From NCBI RefSeq assembly GCF_004365705.1, contig NZ_SOBN01000001.1:1054001-1118000 (forward strand): a stretch of 64,000 nt of DNA. The letters run 5' to 3'. The position numbers were made by a program, and so were the translations under genes. This document shows positions 42,927 to 51,040 of the stretch, piece after piece. Source of the DNA: Streptomyces sp. 846.5 (GTDB lineage Bacteria > Actinomycetota > Actinomycetes > Streptomycetales > Streptomycetaceae). The stretch's first letter is position 1. Every line of letters begins with the position of its first letter. The notes beneath the pieces are model-generated. The model worked only from the letters and a program-made list of their open reading frames with translations. It was not told the DNA's origin and made no database searches.

Positions 42927-43007
42927 GTGCGTCGACCAGTGGGCACGTACTCGCGTCGCCATATCGATCTTCAGCGCATCGCCAGCGCCCTCTGTCCGGC
43001 CGCCTGA
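42927..43007 (+). CDS. Leader peptide (26 aa) of the monooxygenase operon
   Basis: GTG start with GGAGGTGTGAG just upstream. The peptide contains GTYSRRHIDLQRIASALC, with the single cysteine four residues from the end. The core aligns with the leftward leader (RRHxDLxRxxSALCP). Located between the SAM-IV aptamer and a GC-rich hairpin, 211 bp before the first monooxygenase gene. Confidence 0.85.
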   Translation: MRRPVGTYSRRHIDLQRIASALCPAA

Positions 43008-43014
43008 GCACCAC

Positions 43015-43031
43015 CCGGCTCGACGAGCCGG
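43015..43031 (+). terminator. Attenuator-like hairpin after the rightward leader peptide
   Basis: CCGGCTC GAC GAGCCGG, a perfect 7-bp stem with a 3-nt loop, starts 7 nt after the leader stop codon. A ribosome stalled near the terminal Cys codon would alter its folding. Downstream to 43218 lie a GCCGTACGTC duplication (43041-43060) and C-rich CTCCCTCCC stretches complementary to ribosome-binding sequences. Confidence 0.5.
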
Positions 43032-43218
43032 CGCGCGGCCGCCGTACGTCGCCGTACGTCCCGGCGCCGCCACCCCGAAGCATCGTCCTTCGCGCCGAAG
43101 CATCCCTCCCGCTGAAGCACCTCCCTCCCGCCGACTCCGCCCCGGGCCCGCCCGGCGCGGGTTCCCTTCGGCATGCCCGCCGCACCCGGGCACCCATCCG
43201 AGCAGGAAGCGACCCCCC

Positions 43219-44457
43219 ATGTCTCACCCGGAATCTGCCCTCCACCTGGCGGTAGCCCTCGACGGCACCGGCTGGCACCCCGCGGCCTGGCGGCTGCCCG
43301 ACGCCCGGCCCGAGGGTCTCTTCACCGCGGCGTACTGGGCGGACCTGGTCGCCGAGGCCGAGCGCGGACTGCTGGACTTCGTCACCATCGAGGACTCCCT
43401 CGGCCTGCAGTCGTCGGCCGCCTTCGAGCCGGACCGGCGCACCGACCAGGTGCGCGGGCGGCTGGACGCGGTGCTGACCGCCGCCCGGATCGCCCCGCTC
43501 AGCCGGCACATCGGGCTGGTGCCGACGGCGACGGTCACCCACACCGAGCCGTTCCACATCTCCAAGGCCATTGCCACCCTGGACTTTGTCAGCAGCGGAC
43601 GCGGCGGGGTACGCGTGCAGGTGTCGGGACGCCCGCACGAGGCCGAGCTCTTCGGCCGCCGGACCCTGCCGCGCTTCACTCTCGCCGACCTCCAGCGGCC
43701 GGAGGTCCAGACCCAGGTCGCCGAACTGTTCGACGAGGCGGCCGAGTATGTCGAGGTGCTGCGGCGACTCTGGGACAGCTGGGAGGACGACGCGGAGATC
43801 CGCGACGTCGCCACCGGCCGCTTCGTCGACCGCGAGAAGCTGCACTACATCGACTTCGAGGGCACGGCCTTCAGCGTGAAGGGGCCCTCGATCACCCCGC
43901 GCCCGCCGCAGGGCCAGCCGCTGGTGACCGCGCTGGCGCACCAGAGCATCCCCTACCGGCTGGTCGCCCGCTCCACCGACCTCGGCTTCATCACCCCGCA
44001 CGACGCGGACGACGCCCGAGCCATTGTCGGCGAGATCCGCGCGGAGCAGTCCGCCGCCGGGCGCTCCGACCAGACCGTGCACATCTTCGGCGACCTGCTG
44101 GTCTTCCTCGACGACACCCCGGGCGCAGCCGCCGCCCGCCGGGACCGGCTGGACGAGCTGGCCGGCACCGCCCTCAGCAGCGACGCCGAGGTCTTCACTG
44201 GCACCGCCGCCGACCTCGCCGACCTGCTGCTGGAGTGGCAACGGGCCGGGCTGACCGGGTTCCGGCTGCGCCCCGCCACCCTCCCGTACGACCTGGAGCA
44301 GATCACCCGCCGACTGGTCCCGGAGCTGCAGCGCCGGGGAGCGTTCCGCACCGGCTACGAGGCGGACACCCTGCGCGGGCTGCTCGGCCTGCCCCGCCCG
44401 GAGAGCCGCTACGCAGCCGCTGCTTCCAACTCCGCATCCGCCGCCGCCTCTGTCTGA
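43219..44457 (+). CDS. LLM-class flavin-dependent monooxygenase (1st of four)
   Basis: 412-residue luciferase-like TIM-barrel protein of the NtaA/SnaA/SsuD class. Seen: FVTIEDSLGL, ARIAPLSRHIGLVPTATVTHTEPFHISKAIATLDFVSSGRGGVRVQVSG (the usual flavin-facing strand and 'S.GR.G' loop). The C-terminal FRTGYEADTLRGLLGLPRP is the tail typical of the group. It probably uses FMNH2 from the operon's flavin reductase to oxidise a carbon next to sulfur or nitrogen; the substrate is unknown. Confidence 0.87.
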   Translation: MSHPESALHLAVALDGTGWHPAAWRLPDARPEGLFTAAYWADLVAEAERGLLDFVTIEDSLGLQSSAAFEPDRRTDQVRGRLDAVLTAARIAPLSRHIGLVPTATVTHTEPFHISKAIATLDFVSSGRGGVRVQVSGRPHEAELFGRRTLPRFTLADLQRPEVQTQVAELFDEAAEYVEVLRRLWDSWEDDAEIRDVATGRFVDREKLHYIDFEGTAFSVKGPSITPRPPQGQPLVTALAHQSIPYRLVARSTDLGFITPHDADDARAIVGEIRAEQSAAGRSDQTVHIFGDLLVFLDDTPGAAAARRDRLDELAGTALSSDAEVFTGTAADLADLLLEWQRAGLTGFRLRPATLPYDLEQITRRLVPELQRRGAFRTGYEADTLRGLLGLPRPESRYAAAASNSASAAASV

Positions 44458-44496
44458 GCGCTTGTTCCCCCACCGAGACCTAAGGACGCCAGTCGC

Positions 44497-45894
44497 ATGA
44501 GCAAGCCTCTCAAGCAGATCCACCTCGCCGCCCACTTCCCCGGCGTGAACAACACCACGGTGTGGAGCGATCCGGCCGCCGGAAGCCAGATCGACTTCAG
44601 CTCCTTCGTCCATCTGGCCCGCACGGCGGAGCGCGCCAAGTTCGACTTCCTCTTCCTCGCCGAGGGCCTGCGGCTGCGCGAGCAGGGCAGCCAGATCTAC
44701 GACCTGGACGTCGTCGGCCGCCCGGACACCTTCACGATCCTGGCCGCGCTGGCCGCGGTCACCGACCGGCTCGGGCTGGCCGGCACCATCAACTCCACCT
44801 TCAACGAGCCCTATGAGGTGGCCCGGCAGTTCGCCTCGCTGGACCACCTGTCCGCGGGCCGCGCCGCCTGGAACGTGGTCACCTCCTGGGACGAGTTCAC
44901 CGGGCAGAACTTCCGCCGCGGCGGCTTCCTCGCCGAGGAGGACCGCTACGAGCGCGCCAAGCAGTTCCTGACGGCCGCTCAGGTCCTCTTCGACTCCTGG
45001 CGCGGCGACGAGATCGTCGCCGACAAGGAGTCCGGCGCCTTCCTGGCCGACCCGGACGTCGGCCGGTTCCAGCACCGGGTCAGCCAGTTCGACATCGCCG
45101 GACAGTTCAACGTCCCGCGCAGCCCGCAGGGACGGCCGGTGATCTTCCAGGCCGGCGACTCAGAGGAGGGCCGCGAATTCGCCGCCTCCTCCGCCGACGC
45201 CATCTTCAGCCGCTACGGCACGCTGGAAGCGGGACGCGCCTTCTACACCGACGTCAAGGACCGGCTGGCCCGCTATGGGCGCAGCCGCGACGAGCTGCTG
45301 ATCCTGCCCGCGGCCACCTTCGTCCTGGGCGACACCGACGCCGACGCCCAGGAGAAGGCCGCGCTGATCCGCCGTCAGCAGGTCAGCGGCCAGACCGCGA
45401 TCAAGTTCCTGGAGCAGCTCTGGAACCGCGACCTAAGCGACCACGACCCGGACGGCCCGCTGCCCGAGATCGACCCGCTGGTGGGCGAGAACACCATCGC
45501 CAAGGGCCGGGCCAGCGTCCGGATGAACCGTGACCCGCTGGAGGTCGCCCGGCAGTGGCGGGAACTCGCCGCGGCGAAGAACCTCTCCACCCGTGAGGTG
45601 ATCATCGAGGTGACGGGGCGTCAGTCCTTCATCGGCACACCGGCGAAGGTCGCCGAGGCGCTCAACGAGTTCGTGCAGACCGACGCCAGCGACGGCTTCA
45701 TCCTCGCCCCGCACCTGACCCCGGGCGGCATCGACGAGTTCGCCGACACCGTCGTCCCGCTGCTCCAGGAGCGCGGGGTGTTCCGCACCGAGTACGTGGG
45801 CACCACCCTGCGCGACCACCTCGGCCTGGCCGCACCGAGGAACCGGACCCGGGACGAGAACGAGAACCGGGCTGAGGAGAGGGCCGCGTCGTGA
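44497..45894 (+). CDS. NtaA/DmoA/SnaA-family FMN-dependent monooxygenase (2nd of four)
   Basis: 465 residues, the length of the NtaA/DszA/YtnJ subgroup. Family segments: HLAAHFPGVNNTTVWSDP, INSTFNEPYEVARQFASLDHLSAGRAAWNVVTS and FQAGDSEEGREFAA. Relatives oxidise nitrilotriacetate, dimethyl sulfide or S-alkyl-cysteine derivatives (Bacillus ytnJ/cmoJ). Its presence with amino-acid ABC transporters mirrors the Bacillus ytm/yxe sulfur operons. Stop overlaps the next GTG start (GTGA). Confidence 0.9.
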   Translation: MSKPLKQIHLAAHFPGVNNTTVWSDPAAGSQIDFSSFVHLARTAERAKFDFLFLAEGLRLREQGSQIYDLDVVGRPDTFTILAALAAVTDRLGLAGTINSTFNEPYEVARQFASLDHLSAGRAAWNVVTSWDEFTGQNFRRGGFLAEEDRYERAKQFLTAAQVLFDSWRGDEIVADKESGAFLADPDVGRFQHRVSQFDIAGQFNVPRSPQGRPVIFQAGDSEEGREFAASSADAIFSRYGTLEAGRAFYTDVKDRLARYGRSRDELLILPAATFVLGDTDADAQEKAALIRRQQVSGQTAIKFLEQLWNRDLSDHDPDGPLPEIDPLVGENTIAKGRASVRMNRDPLEVARQWRELAAAKNLSTREVIIEVTGRQSFIGTPAKVAEALNEFVQTDASDGFILAPHLTPGGIDEFADTVVPLLQERGVFRTEYVGTTLRDHLGLAAPRNRTRDENENRAEERAAS

Positions 45895-46985
45895 AGTTCA
45901 TCACCATCACCCTGATCGTCCACTCCCCCGACCCGGTCACCGGCCTGCAGCCGTCGACCCAGGAGCGCTTCCGCCAGGTGGTCGACAGTGCGCTGCTCGC
46001 CGAGGAGCTCGGCTTCGACGGCTTCGGCGTCGGCGAGCGGCACGAGCGTCCCTTCATCTCCTCCTCCCCGCCGGTCGTGCTCAGCCATGTCGCCGCGCTG
46101 ACCCAGCGGATCCGGCTGTTCACCGCGGTGACCACGCTCAGCCTGCTCGACCCGGTGCGCGCCTACGAGGACTACGCCACCCTGGACCACCTGTCCGGCG
46201 GCCGACTGGAACTGATCATCGGCAAGGGCAACGGCGCCGCCCAGCGCGAGCTGTTCCAGGTCACCCCCGAGGACCAATGGGACCGCAACGCCGAGTCCTA
46301 CGAACTGTTCCGGCAGATCTGGCGCAACGACAAGGTCACCGCCTCCCCGAAGTTCCGCCCGGAACTCATGGACGCGGAGGTCTGGCCGCGGCCGTTCCAG
46401 CAGCCGGTCCGGGTCTGGCACGGCAGCGCCACCAGCCGGGAGTCCGTCGACCTCGCCGCCCGCTACGGCGACCCGCTGTTCTCCGCCAATGTCACCAACC
46501 CCATCGAGCCCTACGCCGAACTGGTCCGCTACTACCGCGAACGCTGGGAGCACTACGGCCACGACCCGGCCCTCGCCGCCGTCGGCGCCGGAACGGCCGG
46601 CTTCTACGCCGCGCCGACCTCGCAGCAGGCGCTCGCCGACTACCGCCGGGTCTTCGAGGGCTACCTGGGCTTCCAGAAGCGGCTCGGCGTCGAGCCGGTG
46701 TTCCCCACCCTGGAGGACTTCGTCGAGCGCAGCTCCGCCCTGATCGGCAGCCCGCAGCAGATCGTCGACAAGGTGCACCGCTACCACGAGCAGTTCGGCC
46801 ACAGCGTGCTCCATCTGCACGCCGAGGCGGGCGGGCTGACGGACGCTCAGCACCGGGACTCGCTGGAGCTGTTCCAGTCCGACATCGCACCGGTGCTGCG
46901 CCAGTCCATCCCCGACCCGCCCTGGGCCTGGGCCTGGGCCCCGGTCACCGCCCCGGTCCCCATCGCAGCCCCCGAAGGAGTCTGA
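45891..46985 (+). CDS. LLM-class flavin-dependent monooxygenase (3rd of four)
   Basis: 364 residues, GTG start inside the preceding stop. FDGFGVGERHERPFISSSPPVVLSHVAALTQRIRLFTAVTTLSLLDPVRAYEDYATLDHLSGGRLELIIGKG shows the bacterial luciferase fold with its flavin phosphate-binding 'GGRLELxxGKG'. Closest by eye to YtmO/CmoO-like alkanal monooxygenases. The C-terminal WAWAWAPV segment is unusual low-complexity sequence. Probably soluble. Confidence 0.88.
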   Translation: MKFITITLIVHSPDPVTGLQPSTQERFRQVVDSALLAEELGFDGFGVGERHERPFISSSPPVVLSHVAALTQRIRLFTAVTTLSLLDPVRAYEDYATLDHLSGGRLELIIGKGNGAAQRELFQVTPEDQWDRNAESYELFRQIWRNDKVTASPKFRPELMDAEVWPRPFQQPVRVWHGSATSRESVDLAARYGDPLFSANVTNPIEPYAELVRYYRERWEHYGHDPALAAVGAGTAGFYAAPTSQQALADYRRVFEGYLGFQKRLGVEPVFPTLEDFVERSSALIGSPQQIVDKVHRYHEQFGHSVLHLHAEAGGLTDAQHRDSLELFQSDIAPVLRQSIPDPPWAWAWAPVTAPVPIAAPEGV

Positions 46986-46987
46986 CC

Positions 46988-48121
46988 GTGTCCCCCACTC
47001 CGCTCGCCGTCCTGGACCTGGTCCCGATCAGCTCCGGTTCCACCGCCAGGCAGGCGCTGCACAACAGCATCGACCTGGCCCGGCAGACCGAACGCTTCGG
47101 CTACAGCCGCTACTGGTTCGCCGAACACCATCTCAACCCCGGCGTCGCCGGGACCTCGCCCGCCGTCGTGCTGGCACTGACCGCCGCCGCAACCTCCCGG
47201 ATCCGGCTGGGCGCAGGCGCGGTCCAGCTGGGCCATCGCACCGCGCTGGCCACCGTGGAGGAGTTCGGCCTGCTCGACGCACTGCACCCGGGCCGGTTCG
47301 ACCTCGGCCTGGGCCGCTCCGGCGGCGGGCCGGTCCCGCCGGTCCGCGAACCCGCGCTGGTCGGCGGCACCGCGGTGGTCGACGGCTACACCTCCAACGG
47401 GCTGCGCATCCCCGCGAAGTTCGACTTCCGGCAGCTGCTGGGCTCCCCGCGCTTCGCGCTGCACAAGAAGCTGCTGCAGCAGCCGAACGCGGAGGCGCAG
47501 GACTACACCGAGCAGGTCGACGACATCCTCGCGCTGATCGAAGGCAGTTACCGCACCGCCGACGGCGTGGAGGCCCATGTGGTGCCCGGCGAGGGCGCGG
47601 ACCTCCAGGTCTGGATCCTCGGCAGCAGCGGCGGCACCAGCGCGGAGGTCGCCGGCGCCAACGGACTGCGCTTCGCCGCCAACTACCACGTCAGCCCGGC
47701 CACCGTGGTCGAGGCCGCCGAGGGCTACCGGGCCGCGTTCCGTCCCTCCGCCGTGCTCGACCGCCCCTACGTCAGCGTCTCCGCCGACGTCGTGGTGGCC
47801 GAGGACGAGGCCACCGCACGGGAGTTGGCCACCGGCTACGGCCTGTGGGTGCGCAGCATCCGCAGCGGCGAGGGCGCGATCCAGTTCCCCACCCCCGACG
47901 AGGCCCGTGCGCACGTCTGGAGCGAGCAGGACCGGACGCTGGTCCAGGACCGGGTGGAGACCCAGTTCGCCGGATCGCCGCACCAGGTCGCCGACCAGCT
48001 GGAGATCCTCCGCGACGCCACCGGCGCCGACGAGCTCGTGATCACCACCATCACCCACGGCCACGCCGACCGGGTCGCCTCCTACCGGCTGCTCGCCGAG
48101 GAATGGGCGCGCCGGTCATGA
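46988..48121 (+). CDS. LLM-class flavin-dependent monooxygenase (4th of four)
   Basis: 377 residues; GTG start 2 nt after the preceding stop with GAAGGAG upstream. LAVLDLVPISSGSTARQALHNSIDLARQTERFGYSRYWFAEHH is the hallmark opening of the MsnO8/luciferase-like group, followed by RIRLGAGAVQLGHRTALATVEEFGLLDALHPGRFDLGLGR. C-terminal TTITHGHADRVASYRLLAEEW. Shares the operon's flavin reductase. Confidence 0.9.
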   Translation: MSPTPLAVLDLVPISSGSTARQALHNSIDLARQTERFGYSRYWFAEHHLNPGVAGTSPAVVLALTAAATSRIRLGAGAVQLGHRTALATVEEFGLLDALHPGRFDLGLGRSGGGPVPPVREPALVGGTAVVDGYTSNGLRIPAKFDFRQLLGSPRFALHKKLLQQPNAEAQDYTEQVDDILALIEGSYRTADGVEAHVVPGEGADLQVWILGSSGGTSAEVAGANGLRFAANYHVSPATVVEAAEGYRAAFRPSAVLDRPYVSVSADVVVAEDEATARELATGYGLWVRSIRSGEGAIQFPTPDEARAHVWSEQDRTLVQDRVETQFAGSPHQVADQLEILRDATGADELVITTITHGHADRVASYRLLAEEWARRS

Positions 48122-48159
48122 CGATTACAGCAACAGACACCCTGCTTCGGAGGAGAACC

Positions 48160-48666
48160 GTGGAACAGGCCCAGGCCCAGACCGACGTGGCCCTGCACCC
48201 CGCCGAACTGCGCCGCGTCTTCGGCGCCTTCCCGACCGGCGTCACCGCGATCGCCGCACTGGTCGACGGAAGCCCGGTCGGCCTCGCCGCCAGCTCGTTC
48301 ACCTCGGTCTCACTGGACCCACCGCTGGTCTCGGTCTGCGTCGCGCACAGCTCGACCACCTGGCCGCTGCTCAGCGGCAGCGCCCGACTGGGCGTCAGCG
48401 TGCTCAGCGCCGAACAGGAACTGGCCTGCCGTCAACTGGCCGCACGGGACGGGGACCGCTTCGCCTCGCTGCAGTGGCGGGCCACGGACGACGGCGCGGT
48501 CCTGGTCGAGCAGGCGTCCGCCTGGCTGGACTGCAGCGTCGAGCAACTGATCCGCGCCGGGGACCACGACATCGTGCTGCTCCGGGTACACGAACTGGAC
48601 GCCGACCCGTCAGTTCCCCCGCTGGTCTTCCACGCCAGCGGCTTCCGCCGCCTCGAAGCCGCCTGA
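48160..48666 (+). CDS. Flavin reductase (FMN), two-component monooxygenase partner
   Basis: 168 residues in the form starting at GTG 48160, which has GGAGGAG 5 nt upstream; an in-frame ATG at 48118 overlapping the previous stop would add 14 residues. Flavin_Reduct split barrel: LRRVFGAFPTGVTAIAALVDG, GLAASSFTSVSLDPPLVSVCVAHSSTTWP and DHDIVLLRVHELD. Supplies reduced FMN to the four monooxygenases of the operon, the HpaC/SsuE-type role. Confidence 0.9.
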   Translation: MEQAQAQTDVALHPAELRRVFGAFPTGVTAIAALVDGSPVGLAASSFTSVSLDPPLVSVCVAHSSTTWPLLSGSARLGVSVLSAEQELACRQLAARDGDRFASLQWRATDDGAVLVEQASAWLDCSVEQLIRAGDHDIVLLRVHELDADPSVPPLVFHASGFRRLEAA

Positions 48667-48691
48667 GAGCTCCAGGGTCTTTGGACGACTA

Positions 48692-48723
48692 CGGCGGTGA
48701 ACGGGAAGCCCCGTTCACCGCCG
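48692..48723 (+). terminator. Strong hairpin terminator ending the monooxygenase operon
   Basis: CGGCGGTGAACGGG (48692-48705) and CCCGTTCACCGCCG (48710-48723) form a perfect 14-bp stem with a 4-nt loop, 26 bp past the flavin reductase stop. Confidence 0.75.
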
Positions 48724-48936
48724 GATCCGTTCCCTCACGCGTCCGAACAGCCGTCCCGCGCGGGCAGGGCCGGGTTCCACATGGCCACTGGGCGGAAGCC
48801 ACCGCCCTGCCTTGCGGTGCGCAACGAATGCAGGTGGAGCCGGATTCCCTGGGGCGACCGGACGGTACACTCCGGGCGATGATCGGCAACGTCTCCCTCG
48901 CGGTGGGCGTGAGCAACGGCCGGGGCGGGGAACGAG

Positions 48937-49506
48937 ATGGCGATCGAGAGTGTCGACACGGCGGGTTTGCGGCGTCGGAGGCTATGGCTCGTCAGGGCGG
49001 TACTTGCCGTTGCGGCAGCGCTGCTCGGGCTCTGGTTGCTGACCGACGGGTGGCCGCAGGTTCAGGACGCTCTCGATGGTCCTGACGCCTCCGAGCCCTC
49101 GTGTTCCTGGTCCGCCAATATCAACGGCGCCAGCGCCGACCAGGCCGGACTGATCCGCTGCTATCTGCGCGCAGTCGCCCGCCACAGCGACAGCGAACTC
49201 CGCGCCGTGGTCCCGTCGATGGACGACAACGGTCCCACCGGATTCTCCGCCCCCGACTTCGCCCACAGCCACGACGCAGCCGCCGGCCCGGCGACCGTAA
49301 CAGTCGTGGCCAACGACTCGGACAGCGCCGACGCCACGGTGACGATCAGCTACGCCGACGGCGCACGGGACCTGTTGGAAATCCATGGAGCTAACCCGAC
49401 GTCATCCCACTCCTGGCGTTTTTTCACCATAGGCACCTACCCGAGCGACCCGAACCAACCGTCTCCGGCCATCATGCCGAATCAGCTGTCCCCGACAGCG
49501 AGTTGA
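48937..49506 (+). CDS. Membrane-anchored protein of unknown function
   Basis: 189 residues: one N-terminal helix (about 17-38, WLVRAVLAVAAALLGLWLLTD) then an extracytoplasmic domain of about 145 residues with two cysteines (EPSCSW and IRCYLR) and a mixed beta pattern (ATVTVVANDSDSADATVTISYADG) reminiscent of Ntf2-like lipoproteins. No named family recognised. Codon choice is less G/C-biased towards the 3' end, like the next genes. Confidence 0.65.
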   Translation: MAIESVDTAGLRRRRLWLVRAVLAVAAALLGLWLLTDGWPQVQDALDGPDASEPSCSWSANINGASADQAGLIRCYLRAVARHSDSELRAVVPSMDDNGPTGFSAPDFAHSHDAAAGPATVTVVANDSDSADATVTISYADGARDLLEIHGANPTSSHSWRFFTIGTYPSDPNQPSPAIMPNQLSPTAS

Positions 49507-49558
49507 CCTGCATGAAAGGTGTTGCTCGCGGCACATGGCGTGAGTACTGTCGCCCGGC

Positions 49559-49615
49559 ATGACCCCGACCCTGCGCACCGAACGCCTGCTGCTTGCGACA
49601 CGAGGGACAACATGA
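49559..49615 (+). pseudogene. 18-codon remnant of a GNAT acetyltransferase gene
   Basis: ATG followed by TPTLRTERLLLATRGTT and a stop. TPTLRTERLLL is the standard N-terminus of RimJ-type GNAT enzymes; after 12 codons the similarity ends and the frame closes at TGA, which overlaps the ATG of the signal-peptidase-like gene. This looks like a deletion junction that fused a GNAT promoter and start to the following gene. Confidence 0.5.
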
Positions 49616-50319
49616 AGGACGAGCGTCCGATCAATTTGCGAAGACTGTGGCGGCGGCCGGTAAAGCTGGCCTTGACTGTGCTGTGCTTGGGGGTCTTGAT
49701 GATCGTCGCCGGAATCGTCCTGTTCCGGGTGAACTTCCATGCATACGCCCTGAACAGCGGCGCCATGTCGCCGACCCTGCTAAGCGGCGACGTTGTGTTG
49801 GCGGAGAGCGTCAGCTCAGCCGCGCTGCGACACGGCGACGTGGTCCTGGTTGAACCGGTGGGGTGGTTTACTACCGGGCCTATCTTCAAACGAGTGATTG
49901 GTACCGGCGGTGACCGAATAATCTGCTGCATCTCTGGACAGGTGACGATCGACGGGAAGCCGTTGAGCGAACCTTACGCACCTTCAGCAAGCGGCGGGAT
50001 GCCGAACTATTCGGTGACCGTTCCTGCCGGTCGAGTCTTCCTTCTCGGGGACAATCGCGCGGATTCCATCGACTCACGCATGTTCCTGGATCAGGACCAG
50101 GGCACGCTCCCAACATCGGCCGTACTCGCGCGCGTGGTGTGGACATCCCGCGGCGGCTTTGAAGTCGGGGCGTCCAAGGCTCCTCTGGTCTATCTAGCGG
50201 TGGCTTCCTTCGGAGTTTTGTTCCTCGTTCTGGGGCTGCTGGCTCTGCCGATCACCTTGATCATCTCCGCACGCCGGTCGCGGGCGGTCAAGGATGAGCC
50301 CCTGCCGACGAAGATGTAG
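49612..50319 (+). CDS. Signal peptidase I-like protein with Ser-to-Ala change at the nucleophile
   Basis: 235 residues, S26 fold: an N-terminal helix (about 18-40), the box-B equivalent NSGAMSPTLLSGDVV, box D with the general-base lysine in IFKRVIGTGGDRI, box E GDNRADSIDSRMF and a C-terminal helix (about 192-216). Active enzymes read SGSMxPT; here the serine codon is GCC (Ala), so classical Ser/Lys catalysis should be lost unless Ser-44 or the Ser after Met takes over. Codon use is more A/T-rich than in core genes. GAGGG precedes the ATG. Confidence 0.8.
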   Translation: MKDERPINLRRLWRRPVKLALTVLCLGVLMIVAGIVLFRVNFHAYALNSGAMSPTLLSGDVVLAESVSSAALRHGDVVLVEPVGWFTTGPIFKRVIGTGGDRIICCISGQVTIDGKPLSEPYAPSASGGMPNYSVTVPAGRVFLLGDNRADSIDSRMFLDQDQGTLPTSAVLARVVWTSRGGFEVGASKAPLVYLAVASFGVLFLVLGLLALPITLIISARRSRAVKDEPLPTKM

Positions 50320-50340
50320 GGAACCTCACGCGAAGGTCCA

Positions 50341-50769
50341 TCAGTCAACTGCGCCGAGCGGGCTGACGAAGGCGTGCGGTTGGTCGGTGCTGCGGGCGAT
50401 GGTCTGGAAGTCCTTGTCGTAGTGCAGCAATGTCAGACCGGAGAGTTCTGCCGTTGCTGCAACCAGAAGATCGATAGCGCCGGGCCCTTGGTGCTGGGCG
50501 GTGGTGGCGAGTTCGTCCTGGACCTGGCGGGCGCGGCGCATCACGCCGTCCGGGGTTGGGCACCACGTGAACATCTCGCCGAGAAGCCCTATGACAACAG
50601 CGCGCTGAGAGGCGCTGCCTGCAGCCCGGCCGATCTCCAGCTCGGTGATGTCACAAATGGCGAGGAGCCCTGCATCCCGCGCCTCGCGCCATCCGTACAG
50701 GTCGGGCGCGGGGCACCGAACGAGTCGGTTGAAGGCCGACGTGTCGATCAGATGAGTCGCTGCAGTCAT
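50341..50769 (-). CDS. vapC: VapC-family PIN-domain toxin (ribonuclease)
   Basis: 142 residues. The PIN acidic residues are in place: Asp in HLIDTSAFNRL, Glu in ITELEIGRA, Asp in GAIDLLVAATA and Asp in HYDKDFQTIA. Expected to cleave tRNA or mRNA when freed from VapB. Start overlaps the vapB stop by 4 bp. Convergent with the signal-peptidase-like gene. Confidence 0.9.
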   Translation of the reverse strand: MTAATHLIDTSAFNRLVRCPAPDLYGWREARDAGLLAICDITELEIGRAAGSASQRAVVIGLLGEMFTWCPTPDGVMRRARQVQDELATTAQHQGPGAIDLLVAATAELSGLTLLHYDKDFQTIARSTDQPHAFVSPLGAVD

Positions 50770-50981
50770 GGTCGATAGCGCTTCTTGTCGGCGAGCAGGT
50801 CAAGGTCAAGACCCCCGTCTGCGGTGAGCTGCTGCAATTCGGCCCAGGCGCGGGCCCTCCGATTGCGGTCGGCGACCTCACGCAGGGCGGTGTTGACGGT
50901 GTCGCGCTTGGTGGTGGTACCCAGCTCTATGGCGGCGGCATCCAGTGCCTCGTCGTCCAAGTCGATGACAGTCCGGCTCAC
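50766..50981 (-). CDS. vapB: VapB-family antitoxin
   Basis: 71 residues. The ribbon-helix-helix-like N-terminus SRTVIDLDDEALDAAAIELGTTTKRDTVNTALREV is the MazE/VapB_antitoxin type seen in actinobacteria; the C-terminal half should wrap VapC. Neutralises the toxin and autoregulates with it through the inverted repeats just upstream. Confidence 0.9.
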   Translation of the reverse strand: MSRTVIDLDDEALDAAAIELGTTTKRDTVNTALREVADRNRRARAWAELQQLTADGGLDLDLLADKKRYRP

Positions 50982-50992
50982 GTCGACCTCCT

Positions 50993-51040
50993 CTATGTAT
51001 CACTACCCATATACCAAGATACATGCTCGCATATACATAG
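50993..51040. promoter_or_regulatory. A/T-rich inverted repeats upstream of vapBC (operator)
   Basis: CTATGTAT (50993-51000) pairs with ATACATAG (51033-51040), and ATGTATC (50995-51001) with GATACAT (51018-51024). The 48-bp A/T-rich block starts 12 bp upstream of the vapB start and is typical of VapBC autoregulatory sites. Confidence 0.65.

Noticed and set aside
36424-48666. The sulfur locus considered as a natural-product gene cluster because of its monooxygenases
   Set aside because: No synthase, carrier protein or tailoring partner is present; SAM-IV control and amino-acid transporters point to sulfur nutrition.
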